A stretch of 15,740 bases of DNA from an uncultured Streptococcus sp. Lineage in GTDB: Bacteria > Bacillota > Bacilli > Lactobacillales > Streptococcaceae. The stretch is from assembly GCA_902480035.1 (NCBI GenBank), contig CABSRC010000030.1, forward strand, positions 1 to 15,740, in the 5' to 3' direction. Numbering within the stretch: position 1 is the first letter of the stretch; each line of letters starts with the position of its first letter. The notes below the pieces were generated by a model, which was not told where the DNA came from, ran no database searches, and saw only the letters and a program-made list of their open reading frames with translations. Positions 6,805 to 13,676 of this stretch are shown one piece after another. The position numbers were made by a program, and so were the translations under genes.

Positions 6805-6836
6805 AAAGCCCGAGGCAGAGATGCCGGGGCTTTTTT
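6805..6836 (+). terminator. gyrA-srtA terminator
   Basis: AAAGCCC (6805-6811) pairs with GGGCTTT (6827-6833), and GGCA pairs with TGCC inside, around GAGA, with a small internal loop. A run of six Ts (6831-6836) follows. It begins 6 nt after the srtA stop codon. Confidence 0.85.
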
Positions 6837-6938
6837 CTTTATAGTATGGCATGAAATAACTAAAGGATTCTTGTAAAATTGTAAGCGATTGGTAATATAA
6901 TGTAAGGAATTTGTCATAATATTGAGGGAAAATAGGTA

Positions 6939-6944
6939 TATAAT
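6939..6944 (+). promoter_or_regulatory. Candidate promoter for the small gene at 6979 and radC
   Basis: A perfect TATAAT lies 20 nt before the AAGGAGG site at 6965-6971. The best -35-like box, TTGTCA (6911-6916), is 22 nt away, too far for a normal promoter. A second TATAAT (6896-6901) sits 19 nt after TTGTAA (6871-6876). One of these probably drives the gene pair, but I cannot say which. Confidence 0.4.
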
Positions 6945-6978
6945 AAGAGGAGAAAGAGTATGATAAGGAGGTAGAATA

Positions 6979-7257
6979 GTGACAAAAGAGCGAATTTATC
7001 ATCTCTTGCATCATTTCTATAATCTCTTAATAAATGATTTTCCACGAAATGGATTAATTACGAAAGGAATCTACGAAGTAGAGCAAGTCTACCAAACCTT
7101 AGAAGCCATTCCTCAGAGTCAGGAGTACTTGATCCGCTGTGAAATTCAACAGTTTTTAAAGGAGCTTGAACAAGTTCAAACAGGTTATCAGATCCGCTTT
7201 AATAAAGATGAAGTCTTAGTGTTAGATGATTTGAAGCAAGAAATCGCCAGTAAATAA
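6979..7257 (+). CDS. Small conserved-looking hypothetical protein
   Basis: I do not recognise this 92-residue protein. It is judged real because a perfect AAGGAGG site (6965-6971) sits 7 nt before a GTG start, a promoter-like region precedes it, and it fills the space before radC on the same strand. The protein is soluble and probably mostly helical: an amphipathic, aromatic and histidine-rich first segment (IYHLLHHFYNLLIND), a middle rich in Glu and Gln (residues 33-66), and an acidic, charged end (DDLKQEIASK). There is no signal peptide, membrane segment, cysteine motif or clear DNA-binding helix-turn-helix. radC starts 54 nt after its stop with its own AGGAGG, so co-transcription is likely. 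No function is assigned. Confidence 0.75.
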   Translation: MTKERIYHLLHHFYNLLINDFPRNGLITKGIYEVEQVYQTLEAIPQSQEYLIRCEIQQFLKELEQVQTGYQIRFNKDEVLVLDDLKQEIASK

Positions 7258-7311
7258 TGAAAGGTCGTTATTTTCTCAATTTATTACGAATTAATAAGTG
7301 AGGAGGAAATT

Positions 7312-7995
7312 ATGTACGACATATCATTTATTGAACCATCTTTGCTTCCTAGGGAGCGCTTAGTTTCTGAAGGGGTGGATAAGCTAAGTCATCAGGAATT
7401 GTTATCCATTCTCTTACGGACAGGTAACAAGCAAAAAAGCGTTTATGAGATTGCACAAGGTCTTTTGAGCTCGGTAAATAGTTTAAAGGAGTTAGGGCAA
7501 TTAACCCTAGAGGAGCTACAGGAAATCTCTGGCATTGGGCGAGTGAAGGCCATCGAACTTCAGGCTGTTATTGAGTTTGGACGAAGGATTCATAAAGATG
7601 AACTAATGAGTTCCGAACAAATCATGAGTAGTCAGAAATTGGCCCATAAAATTCAACAGGAAATTGGCCATAAAAAGCAGGAGCACCTAGTTGCCCTTTA
7701 TTTGAATACCCAAAATGAAATTATTCATCAACAGACGATCTTTATTGGAACAGTGAATCGAAGTATCGCGGAGCCGCGTGAAATCCTGCATTATGCACTG
7801 AAGCACATGGCAACCTCCATTATCTTGGCTCACAATCATCCATCTGGTGCTGTGTTCCCCAGTAAAAATGATGATGAAGTCACTCAGCGAGTCTTAGAGG
7901 CCTGTGAAGTAATGGGGTTGACCCTATTGGATCATTTGATTGTATCCGAAGAAAACTACTATAGTTATCGAGAAGAAACGGATTATTTGGTATAA
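7312..7995 (+). CDS. radC: RadC-family JAB/MPN metalloprotein
   Basis: This 227-residue protein has two parts. An N-terminal helix-hairpin-helix region (residues about 20-92) carries EISGIGRVKA. The C-terminal JAB/MPN domain (about 105-227) has its metal-binding signature HNHPSG plus downstream S184 and D187 (H174, H176, D187 expected to bind zinc). It was named after an old radiation-sensitivity assignment, but in Streptococcus pneumoniae radC was reported to be dispensable for DNA repair and transformation, so its activity is still unsettled. The length is normal for the family. The start has AGGAGG at 7301-7306. It converges on rex across a shared terminator. Confidence 0.92.
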   Translation: MYDISFIEPSLLPRERLVSEGVDKLSHQELLSILLRTGNKQKSVYEIAQGLLSSVNSLKELGQLTLEELQEISGIGRVKAIELQAVIEFGRRIHKDELMSSEQIMSSQKLAHKIQQEIGHKKQEHLVALYLNTQNEIIHQQTIFIGTVNRSIAEPREILHYALKHMATSIILAHNHPSGAVFPSKNDDEVTQRVLEACEVMGLTLLDHLIVSEENYYSYREETDYLV

Positions 7996-8028
7996 AAAAG
8001 GTTGGAACCTTCTTGTTCCAACCTTTTT
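7995..8028. terminator. Bidirectional terminator between radC and rex
   Basis: AAAAAGGTTGGAAC (7995-8008) pairs perfectly over 14 bp with GTTCCAACCTTTTT (8015-8028), with a 6-nt loop. The A-tract on the left and T-tract on the right let it stop both convergent genes. It is the cleanest terminator in the window. Confidence 0.93.
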
Positions 8029-8047
8029 GTTGTTGAAGTATAAGTCT

Positions 8048-8695
8048 TTATTCTTCGTTTTTACGCATAAAATAAAGAAGTGTTTGCAATTCACTGGTGA
8101 GATCGACATATTGGACGACGACATCTTTAGGAACTGTCAGATGCACCGGTGAGAAGCTAAGGATTCCCTTGACCCCAGCGTCTACCAAAAGGCTAGCCAC
8201 TTCTTGAGCCTTGACGCTTGGAACAGTCAGGATGGCTGTTTGAATGCCTTCTTGTTTGAGCTTTTCTTTAATAGAGGAAATACCGTAAATAGGAATTCCG
8301 TCCTTACTTTTAGTATTGACCAGTTCGTGATCGTCTAGATCAAACGCCATGACAATTTTCATCTTATTGCGTTCATGGAAGCGATAGTTGAGGAGGGCAC
8401 TTCCCATATTTCCGATCCCAACAATAGCGACATTGGTAATGGCATTATCATTTAAAAGATCTGCAAAGAAGTTCATCAGTTTTTTTACGTCATAACCAAA
8501 TCCACGTCTTCCTAATTCACCAAAATAAGAAAAATCTCGGCGAACAGTAGCAGAGTCAATCCCAATTGCATCCGCAATTTGCTTGGAATTGGCGCGCTCT
8601 ATTTTTTCAGAGTTAAAGCGTTTAAAAATGCGGTAGTAGAGCGATAAGCGTTTTGCTGTTGCGCGTGGAATTGGAGTATTTTTATCATGTTTCAC
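8048..8695 (-). CDS. rex: Redox-sensing transcriptional repressor Rex
   Basis: Rex binds DNA when NAD+ is abundant and is released by NADH, and typically controls fermentation genes. The 215-residue protein has an N-terminal winged helix (about residues 5-75, with SKQIADAIGIDSATVRRDFS and GRRGFGYDV), a Rossmann domain with GIGNMG (G93, G95, G98), and a C-terminal helix (LTSELQTLLYF) that swaps between dimer subunits. The frame is open to an ATG at 8746, but the promoter lies at 8718-8746. I therefore choose the GTG at 8695, which gives the family start (M)KHDKNTPIPRATAKRL; an AGGG/AAAGG site lies upstream. The gene is a single unit between two terminators. TTGTGA half-sites at its promoter and start codon suggest autoregulation. 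Confidence 0.93.
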   Translation of the reverse strand: MKHDKNTPIPRATAKRLSLYYRIFKRFNSEKIERANSKQIADAIGIDSATVRRDFSYFGELGRRGFGYDVKKLMNFFADLLNDNAITNVAIVGIGNMGSALLNYRFHERNKMKIVMAFDLDDHELVNTKSKDGIPIYGISSIKEKLKQEGIQTAILTVPSVKAQEVASLLVDAGVKGILSFSPVHLTVPKDVVVQYVDLTSELQTLLYFMRKNEE

Positions 8696-8746
8696 AATAT
8701 CACAACCTTTCCCTCTTATTGTATAGGAAGATTGTGAAAAAATCAA
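8690..8746 (-). promoter_or_regulatory. rex promoter with TTGTGA half-sites
   Basis: Leftward, TTGATT (8746-8741) and TACAAT (8723-8718) are 17 nt apart, giving a start near 8711 and a leader of only about 16 nt. One half of a Rex operator, TTTCACAA read leftward, sits in the spacer (8739-8732). TTGTGATATTGTGAAA read leftward (8705-8690), a direct repeat of TTGTGA, overlaps the GTG start. No full TTGTGAAA-N4-TTTCACAA palindrome is present, so autoregulation is inferred only. Confidence 0.6.
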
Positions 8747-8784
8747 CTATCTAGAACGCTTTTTCAAAAATATTTTTGTCTAAA

Positions 8785-8818
8785 GAAAAAGCTGATGGTG
8801 GTGGAGAGTTCCATCAGC
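8785..8818 (-). terminator. Terminator of the prs2 to DUF4649 operon
   Basis: Read leftward, GCTGATGG (8818-8811) pairs with CCATCAGC (8798-8791) and is followed by a T-run (8790-8786) then CTTT. It lies 6 nt past the stop codon of the DUF4649 gene and separates it from the rex promoter. A second CATCAGC copy at 8818-8824 on the plus strand offers an alternative pairing. Confidence 0.75.
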
Positions 8819-8824
8819 ATCAGC

Positions 8825-9040
8825 TTAGTTTTCAGCTTGTTCTACCTTTTTCAGATAAGCATAGAGCCCATCGACTCGACCTGTATAGGGAAGCTTTTGT
8901 CCCTTATATTCAATGGAAACAATTGAGTAAGAGTCAGGCAAGGTTACACAGCCTGAAAATGCTAGGATGCAGGCTGCAAGGTCGGGATAAGTAGTCGTTC
9001 GCTCTACTTGGTAAGCGTCGATATAAGTTAGGGTTACCAT
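8825..9040 (-). CDS. DUF4649-type small protein
   Basis: This 71-residue protein of unknown function resembles, from memory, the streptococcal DUF4649 family that sits between rex and the cysteine desulfurase. It reads as a small mixed alpha/beta protein: VTLTYIDAYQVERTTTYPD, then a hydrophobic core with two cysteines (AACILAFSGC), then SIVSIEYKGQKLPYTG and an aromatic end. There is no signal peptide or membrane segment. The frame is open to an ATG at 9079 inside the upstream gene. I choose the ATG at 9040 because AGAGG lies 6 nt before it and it falls one base after the DUF1831 stop codon, a translationally coupled arrangement. It is the last gene of the operon. Whether it helps the desulfurase is inferred only from position. 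Confidence 0.75.
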   Translation of the reverse strand: MVTLTYIDAYQVERTTTYPDLAACILAFSGCVTLPDSYSIVSIEYKGQKLPYTGRVDGLYAYLKKVEQAEN

Positions 9041-9041
9041 A

Positions 9042-9389
9042 TTAGACCTCTGTTTTGTTGAAAATTTCTCTTTCGACAAGACTATCCATTAGGAAATAAA
9101 ATTTTTGTTGGATAATGTCATTTTCTGAATTTTTAAAGATATTAACCAGACGAAGTCCAGACTTGTCTGTAATATTGATTTTAAAACCTGTGAGGTCTTT
9201 GTTGAAGATAATTTTAAGCAAGAAGCCTTCACCGCTATTTGGAACAGCTTCAAGTAAACGATTTAATTCGTAATTTCCAACTTTTGTAACAGCAAATGTA
9301 TTGTCACGTAAGGTATATTTTTTTACATTTGGGTGTAGACTATAGGTATATTTGCAGTCTTTCAATGAAACACTTGTTTCAAAAGCCAT
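9042..9389 (-). CDS. DUF1831 domain protein
   Basis: This 115-residue protein matches what I remember of DUF1831, a lactobacillales family of unknown biochemical function usually encoded beside a cysteine desulfurase. It has alternating strand-like segments (YTYSLHPNVKKYTLRDNTF, FLLKIIFNKDLTGFKINITD) and a C-terminal helix (QQKFYFLMDSLVEREIF), with a single cysteine at C12. It starts at an ATG with AGGAG a few bases upstream. It follows the desulfurase stop codon by 9 nt and precedes the DUF4649 start by 1 nt, so the three are probably translated together. The tight linkage suggests an accessory role in sulfur transfer, but nothing in the sequence proves this. Confidence 0.8.
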   Translation of the reverse strand: MAFETSVSLKDCKYTYSLHPNVKKYTLRDNTFAVTKVGNYELNRLLEAVPNSGEGFLLKIIFNKDLTGFKINITDKSGLRLVNIFKNSENDIIQQKFYFLMDSLVEREIFNKTEV

Positions 9390-9398
9390 ATTGTTCTC

Positions 9399-10511
9399 CT
9401 ATGATAAAATTTCTTTTAGTGTTGCGAGGAAGTCTTGAACTTCCTCTACGGTATTGAGTTCTGAAAAACTAATTCGAAGGGATTCTTTCAGGCGCGAGTT
9501 ATCTTTTCCATAGAGTGCCTCTAGGACATGGCTAGGTTGAACTGTACCAGCAGTACAAGCAGATCCTGTGGAGACAGATATTCCAGCTAGATCGAGTCGC
9601 ATCAATAATACATCATTTTGGACACCCGGAAAGCCAAGGTTCCAAACAAATGGAAGATGATCGTCATTCGCATTTACGTAGTAGTCGTAGGCTGCTAAAC
9701 CATTGACTAGTTCCTGGCCAAGTTTTTGAACCTGGTTGAAATTTTCTTCTTGATGAAGTGTAGCTTGCTGAAGCGCGGTTGCCATCCCTACAATAGAAAT
9801 GAGATTTTCCGTGCTGGCTCTCATCTTGCTTTCCTGATCACCACCGTGGATGAGATTATCAAAGTCTGGGACAGCTGCATAAAGGAAACCGACTCCCTTG
9901 GGGCCATGGAATTTGTGGGCAGAAGCACTGAGAAAATCAATTCCCAACTCTTCGGGATAGACAGGGACCTTTCCAATTGCTTGGACAGCATCAACGTGAA
10001 AGGCAGCTGGATGATCTTTTAAGAGTTCTCCGATTTCTTTAATCGGTAGAAGATCGCCTGTCTCGTTATTGGCAAACATGGATGAGACAAGAATGGTATC
10101 CGGTCTAAGAGCCGCCTTGATATCACTAGCCTGAATGCGTCCATTTCTTGGTTGGACGATCGTAACTTCAAATCCGAAACGTTCGACAAGGTATTCGATG
10201 GGTTCTAGAACCGCATGGTGTTCCAAAGCGGTAGTAATGATGTGTTTGCCATCTGCCTGGTGTTTCAAGCAGTAGCCTTTTATCACAGTATTATTACTTT
10301 CTGATCCACCTGAAGTGAAGAAAATCCGATTTGGAAGAGTATGGAGAGCCTGAGCAATCTGCTGGCGAGATTCACGGAGGAGTTTGCTAGCCATCCGTCC
10401 ATGAGCATGAAGACTGGATGGATTTCCAAAGGTTGTCTTCATGGTTTCTGTCATCGCAGTGATGACTTCAGTCAAAAGGGGAGTTGTTGCGGCATTATCA
10501 AAATATATCAC
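9399..10511 (-). CDS. Cysteine desulfurase (NifS/IscS-like)
   Basis: This 370-residue fold-type I PLP enzyme removes sulfur from L-cysteine as an enzyme persulfide and passes it to acceptors for tRNA thiolation, Fe-S clusters or cofactors. Key residues are visible: H99 in LEHHA stacking on PLP, N149 in FANNE, D174 in HVDAVQ, K200 forming the internal aldimine in SASAHKFHGPKG, and catalytic C319 in STGSACTAG. The start codon is GTG: the ATG two bases upstream runs straight into TGA, while GTGATATATTTTGAT gives the family start MIYFDNAATTP. The site TAAGG overlaps the prs2 stop codon 9 nt away, so the pair is tightly coupled. No SUF genes are nearby, which favours a dedicated sulfur donor over the main Fe-S system; the acceptor is unknown. 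Confidence 0.94.
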   Translation of the reverse strand: MIYFDNAATTPLLTEVITAMTETMKTTFGNPSSLHAHGRMASKLLRESRQQIAQALHTLPNRIFFTSGGSESNNTVIKGYCLKHQADGKHIITTALEHHAVLEPIEYLVERFGFEVTIVQPRNGRIQASDIKAALRPDTILVSSMFANNETGDLLPIKEIGELLKDHPAAFHVDAVQAIGKVPVYPEELGIDFLSASAHKFHGPKGVGFLYAAVPDFDNLIHGGDQESKMRASTENLISIVGMATALQQATLHQEENFNQVQKLGQELVNGLAAYDYYVNANDDHLPFVWNLGFPGVQNDVLLMRLDLAGISVSTGSACTAGTVQPSHVLEALYGKDNSRLKESLRISFSELNTVEEVQDFLATLKEILS

Positions 10512-10520
10512 ATTCAGACC

Positions 10521-11477
10521 TTATTTCTTGTGGTAGGCAAATAGAGGACTAACAGGTTTTCTTTCTTGAATGCGAACAATAGCTTCAGCGATCAGTTCGC
10601 TAGCTGTCAGATAGTTAATATTTTTTGGTGTTGGTCCTTTTGGAGCAACAGAATCCGTTACCAAGATTTCTTTGATCGGAGCTTGATCTAATAATTCAAC
10701 AGCACCTTTAACAAATAAACCATGGCTTGAAACAGCATAAATTTCAGTAGCACCATCACGTTCGACGATTTTAGCAGCCTCTGAGAATGTCTTCCCAGTA
10801 TTGAGGATATCGTCAATCAAGATTGCTTTCTTGCCTTTGACATCTCCAATAATATAGCCATAATCACGGTTCGCTTCATCTTGCTCATAATCAATGATCG
10901 CAATCGGTGCATCAAGATATTCTGCTAAACTACGGGCCCGTTTGACACCTGAGTTTTTAGGGCTGACGACAACAACATCTGGACCAGTTAGACCTTTGTT
11001 GATGTAGTGCTCTGCAAAAAGTGGAATGGTAAAGAGGTTATCTACGGCAATATCGAAGAAACCTTGAACTTGCACTGCATGGAGATCCAGTGTGACGACG
11101 CGATCCACCCCAGCTTTGACCAACATGTTTGCGACGAGCTTAGCTGTGATTGGTTCGCGAGGAGCAGCAGTTCGGTCTTGGCGAGCATAGCCGAAATAAG
11201 GCATGACCACATTGACGGTGTTTGCGCTAGCCCGTTGGCAAGCATCCACCATAATTAAGAGTTCCATCAAGTGATTGTTGACAGGGAAACTGGTTGATTG
11301 AATGATATAAATATCATATCCACGAACACTTTCCTCAATATTGACTTGGATTTCACCATCTGAGAATTGACGGGATGAAATTTTCCCAAGTGGAACCCCA
11401 GCGTGATCCGCAATCTTTTGCGCAATCTCTGGATTTGAATTGAGAGAGAAGAGCTTCATATTTTTTTTATCTGACAT
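10521..11477 (-). CDS. prs2: Ribose-phosphate pyrophosphokinase (PRPP synthetase), second streptococcal type
   Basis: This enzyme makes 5-phosphoribosyl-1-pyrophosphate from ribose 5-phosphate and ATP for purine, pyrimidine, NAD, histidine and tryptophan synthesis. The 318-residue protein has the N-terminal SSRQFSDGEIQVNIEESVRG, the ATP-site region YFGYARQDRTAAPREPITAK, catalytic DLHAVQVQGFF, the flexible-loop segment VSPKNSGVKRARSLAE and the PRPP loop ILIDDILNTGKT. Streptococci usually carry two prs genes. The start MSDKKNMKLF, the PKNSG variant loop and the neighbours match Prs2; a separate prs1 is expected elsewhere. GAGG lies 10 nt before the ATG. A promoter is predicted at 11516-11544, and the gene heads the operon ending at 8785. 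Confidence 0.95.
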   Translation of the reverse strand: MSDKKNMKLFSLNSNPEIAQKIADHAGVPLGKISSRQFSDGEIQVNIEESVRGYDIYIIQSTSFPVNNHLMELLIMVDACQRASANTVNVVMPYFGYARQDRTAAPREPITAKLVANMLVKAGVDRVVTLDLHAVQVQGFFDIAVDNLFTIPLFAEHYINKGLTGPDVVVVSPKNSGVKRARSLAEYLDAPIAIIDYEQDEANRDYGYIIGDVKGKKAILIDDILNTGKTFSEAAKIVERDGATEIYAVSSHGLFVKGAVELLDQAPIKEILVTDSVAPKGPTPKNINYLTASELIAEAIVRIQERKPVSPLFAYHKK

Positions 11478-11515
11478 GTGATTCCAACCTCATTTAGATT
11501 TTTGATCTTAGCACT

Positions 11516-11544
11516 ATTTTAGCAAAAATTTGCGATAATTTCAG
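11516..11544 (-). promoter_or_regulatory. prs2 operon promoter
   Basis: Leftward, CTGAAA (11544-11539) and TAAAAT (11521-11516) are 17 nt apart, with TGC directly before the -10 (extended -10). The start would be near 11509, leaving a leader of about 32 nt. I see no strong terminator after the CYTH gene, so read-through from upstream may add to expression. Confidence 0.55.
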
Positions 11545-11549
11545 CTATT

Positions 11550-12107
11550 TTACAATCTTTCCGCCAATCTGGCGATTTTATTATTAGCAGCTTTGTAGAC
11601 AATTCCATGCTCTTTGATGAACTGATGGAAATTTTCTTCCTGCTCAGCAGTTTCGACCTCGATTTCTAATTCATAATCTTCAGTGTCTAGATAGAGACTG
11701 TGGTCTAGTGCCACCAATCCTGCAGCTGTTTCTTTTTCGAAGCGTTCTGTTGTAAGGCTTCCCCAGACAGCGAGTTGTTCAACGGGGATTTCTTTAGAGA
11801 TCAAGAGGTTTTTGATTTCTCCGTCAGGAAACTGTTGGTGTTGAAGGATCGCCTCGGTTTCTTCTGGGCTGAGGTTCTGATTGTACTCGAAATGGCCAAC
11901 TGCTTCAGGGACCTTGAGAGTCAATTCAGCCTGATCTGTGAAAGTACGCACCCGCAGGGCCATTTTTTCCTTACGCATGAGCTGGTCGGGTGTATCGATA
12001 TAGTGATTGGTTTGGACAACCAATTCTGTATCAGCAAAAAGTGGAAGGAGGGATTGGTATTCCTCCTTGTCTAGCAAGGTTTTGTATTCAATTTCTAAAT
12101 GGTTCAT
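11550..12107 (-). CDS. CYTH domain protein (triphosphate tunnel metalloenzyme)
   Basis: This 185-residue protein belongs to the CYTH/triphosphate tunnel family, whose members bind or hydrolyse triphosphates with divalent metal. The signature ExExK is at E5-I-E7-Y-K9, followed by basic strands such as ALRVRTF and AELTLKVPE and acidic ones such as YELEIEVET, which together build the charged tunnel. It is the likely counterpart of B. subtilis yjbK. The physiological substrate is not known from the sequence. The frame opens at 12143, but that ATG has no ribosome binding site. The ATG at 12107 has AAAGGA 7 nt upstream and puts ExExK at the normal N-terminal position. It is transcribed away from relQ, with overlapping promoters. 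Confidence 0.88.
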   Translation of the reverse strand: MNHLEIEYKTLLDKEEYQSLLPLFADTELVVQTNHYIDTPDQLMRKEKMALRVRTFTDQAELTLKVPEAVGHFEYNQNLSPEETEAILQHQQFPDGEIKNLLISKEIPVEQLAVWGSLTTERFEKETAAGLVALDHSLYLDTEDYELEIEVETAEQEENFHQFIKEHGIVYKAANNKIARLAERL

Positions 12108-12145
12108 TTTGTAGTCCTTTGCTTTTTTTCGAAAGCGATTCATGA

Positions 12146-12151
12146 TATAAT
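12146..12151 (+). promoter_or_regulatory. relQ promoter (extended -10)
   Basis: A perfect TATAAT (12146-12151) is preceded by TGA at 12143-12145, the extended -10 form. The -35 region (12123-12128) is a T-run. The start would be near 12157, leaving a leader of about 45 nt. The promoter faces the CYTH promoter, and the two initially transcribed regions cover each other's core elements. Confidence 0.65.
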
Positions 12152-12164
12152 AAGAGATGTGTTT

Positions 12165-12193
12165 ATTGTATACAAAAATGGTTCAGATTACAA
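12165..12193 (-). promoter_or_regulatory. CYTH gene promoter
   Basis: Leftward, TTGTAA (12193-12188) and TACAAT (12170-12165) are 17 nt apart. The start would be near 12158, about 50 nt before the ATG at 12107. The -35 box overlaps the ribosome binding site region of relQ (AAGGTGG, 12192-12198). Confidence 0.6.
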
Positions 12194-12202
12194 GGTGGTA
12201 GG

Positions 12203-12874
12203 ATGGCAATTGATTGGGAAAACTTCTTAGATCCCTATATCCAAGCAGTTGGGGAATTAAAAATCAAACTGCGTGGGATTCGTAAGCAATATCGTAAACA
12301 GCAAAAGCATTCTCCAATTGAGTTTGTCACAGGACGGGTCAAACCGATTGAGAGCATCCGTGAAAAGATGATCCGAAGAAATATTTCTGAAGAAAATCTG
12401 GCTCAGGATATGCAAGATATTGCTGGTCTTCGCATCATGGTCCAGTTTGTGGATGACGTCGAAGAGATCCTAGAGGTTCTGAGACAACGGCAGGATATGC
12501 GCGTGGTCCAAGAGCGAGATTACATCCGCCACAAGAAATCAAGTGGCTACCGGAGTTACCACGTTGTGGTCGAGTACCCGGTCGATACCATTGATGGAAA
12601 TGAAACGATCTTAGCAGAGATTCAAATTCGGACCTTGTCCATGAATTTTTGGGCAACCATTGAACACTCGCTCAATTATAAATATAAAGGAGACTTTCCA
12701 GACGAGATCAAAAAACGCTTAGAGACGACAGCAAACCTAGCCTATCTCTTGGATGAAGAGATGGGGGCAATTCGGGATGCGATTCAGGAGGCTCAAGCCC
12801 TGTTTGATCCACTTCATCGTAAGTTAAATGATGGCGTTGGAAATAGTGATGACACAGATGAAGACTACAGGTAA
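12203..12874 (+). CDS. relQ: Small alarmone synthetase RelQ
   Basis: RelQ (SAS1) transfers pyrophosphate from ATP to GDP or GTP to make ppGpp and pppGpp; it has no hydrolase domain. The 223-residue length is typical. Synthetase motifs are in order: GRVKPIESIREKMIRR (residues 44-59), QDIAGLRIM with metal-binding D72, RDYIRHKKSSGYRSYH for the guanine/ATP site (105-120), and AEIQIRTLSMNFWATIEH with catalytic E139. Residues D72 and E139 fall at the numbers used for B. subtilis SAS1. A helical C-terminus for tetramer assembly ends in an acidic tail (DDTDEDYR). The AAGGTGG site is unusually close (4 nt) to the ATG. It leads the nadK-rluD-pta run and is divergent from the CYTH gene. Confidence 0.96.
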   Translation: MAIDWENFLDPYIQAVGELKIKLRGIRKQYRKQQKHSPIEFVTGRVKPIESIREKMIRRNISEENLAQDMQDIAGLRIMVQFVDDVEEILEVLRQRQDMRVVQERDYIRHKKSSGYRSYHVVVEYPVDTIDGNETILAEIQIRTLSMNFWATIEHSLNYKYKGDFPDEIKKRLETTANLAYLLDEEMGAIRDAIQEAQALFDPLHRKLNDGVGNSDDTDEDYR

Positions 12875-13676
12875 AAAAGTATCCATTATTCGCAATCGAA
12901 AGCGTCAAAGTGAAGAGGTTTTTCAGCAGTTGCGCTACAAGCTTAGGAAAAATAATTTTATTTTGACGGAGAAGCATCCGGATATTGTGATTTCAATTGG
13001 TGGTGATGGGATGTTGCTATCGGCTTTTCACAAGTATGAACACCAGTTGGATCGGGTTCGCTTTATTGGTGTTCATACTGGACACTTAGGATTCTATACG
13101 GATTACTTGGATAGTGAAATTGATAAGCTCGTTGAGAATTTAAAGTATGATACAGGGGCTAAAGTTTCCTACCCTATTTTGAATGTCAAGATCACTTTCG
13201 ACAATGGAGAAACCCGTACCATGAGAGCTTTAAACGAAGCGACGATTAAGAGAAGCGACCGGACCATGGTTGCTGATCTCACGATTAATGGAGTGGATTT
13301 TGAGCGCTTCAGAGGAGACGGGATTACCGTTTCGACTCCGACAGGAAGCACGGCTTACAACAAATCCTTGGGAGGAGCAGTCCTTCACCCAACTATTGAG
13401 GCGCTGCAGATTGCTGAGATCGCTAGTCTCAACAACCGTGTTTATCGTACCTTGGGTTCTTCTGTCATTGTCCCTAAAAAGGATAAGATTGAGATTACAC
13501 CGACGAGACCTGGCTTTCACATTATCTCTGTTGACAATTCAACCTATTCTTACCGTAATATTGCAAAGGTAGAATACCAGATTGACAACCATAAGATTAA
13601 TTTCGTGGCAAGTTCCAGTCACACCAGCTTCTGGAATCGGGTCAAGGATGCCTTTATCGGAGATGATAGAGAATGA
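12849..13676 (+). CDS. nadK: NAD kinase
   Basis: This enzyme phosphorylates NAD+ to NADP+, the sole route to NADP. The 275-residue protein shows VISIGGDGMLLSAF with catalytic D53, HTGHLGFY, the NE motif (N129-E130), and the signature GDGITVSTPTGSTAYNKSLGG (residues 156-176). The conserved end is PSHTSFWNRVKDAFIG-like (here SSHTSFWNRVKDAFIG). Several in-frame starts exist: 12828, 12831, 12849 and 12858. I choose 12849 (MTQMKTTGK) because GGAA lies 7 nt upstream and related streptococcal proteins begin MTQM; 12858 would give 272 residues. Either way it starts inside relQ (26-nt overlap) and its stop overlaps the rluD start, so translation of the three is coupled. Confidence 0.95.
   Translation: MTQMKTTGKKVSIIRNRKRQSEEVFQQLRYKLRKNNFILTEKHPDIVISIGGDGMLLSAFHKYEHQLDRVRFIGVHTGHLGFYTDYLDSEIDKLVENLKYDTGAKVSYPILNVKITFDNGETRTMRALNEATIKRSDRTMVADLTINGVDFERFRGDGITVSTPTGSTAYNKSLGGAVLHPTIEALQIAEIASLNNRVYRTLGSSVIVPKKDKIEITPTRPGFHIISVDNSTYSYRNIAKVEYQIDNHKINFVASSSHTSFWNRVKDAFIGDDRE

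Noticed and set aside
8732..8751. A complete canonical Rex operator at the rex promoter
   Set aside because: TTGTGAAA is not followed by a TTTCACAA half at the required spacing; only isolated half-sites are present.
8776..8994. Plus-strand open frame of 72 codons
   Set aside because: It spans the operon terminator and the antisense of the DUF4649 gene, and begins without a plausible ribosome binding site.
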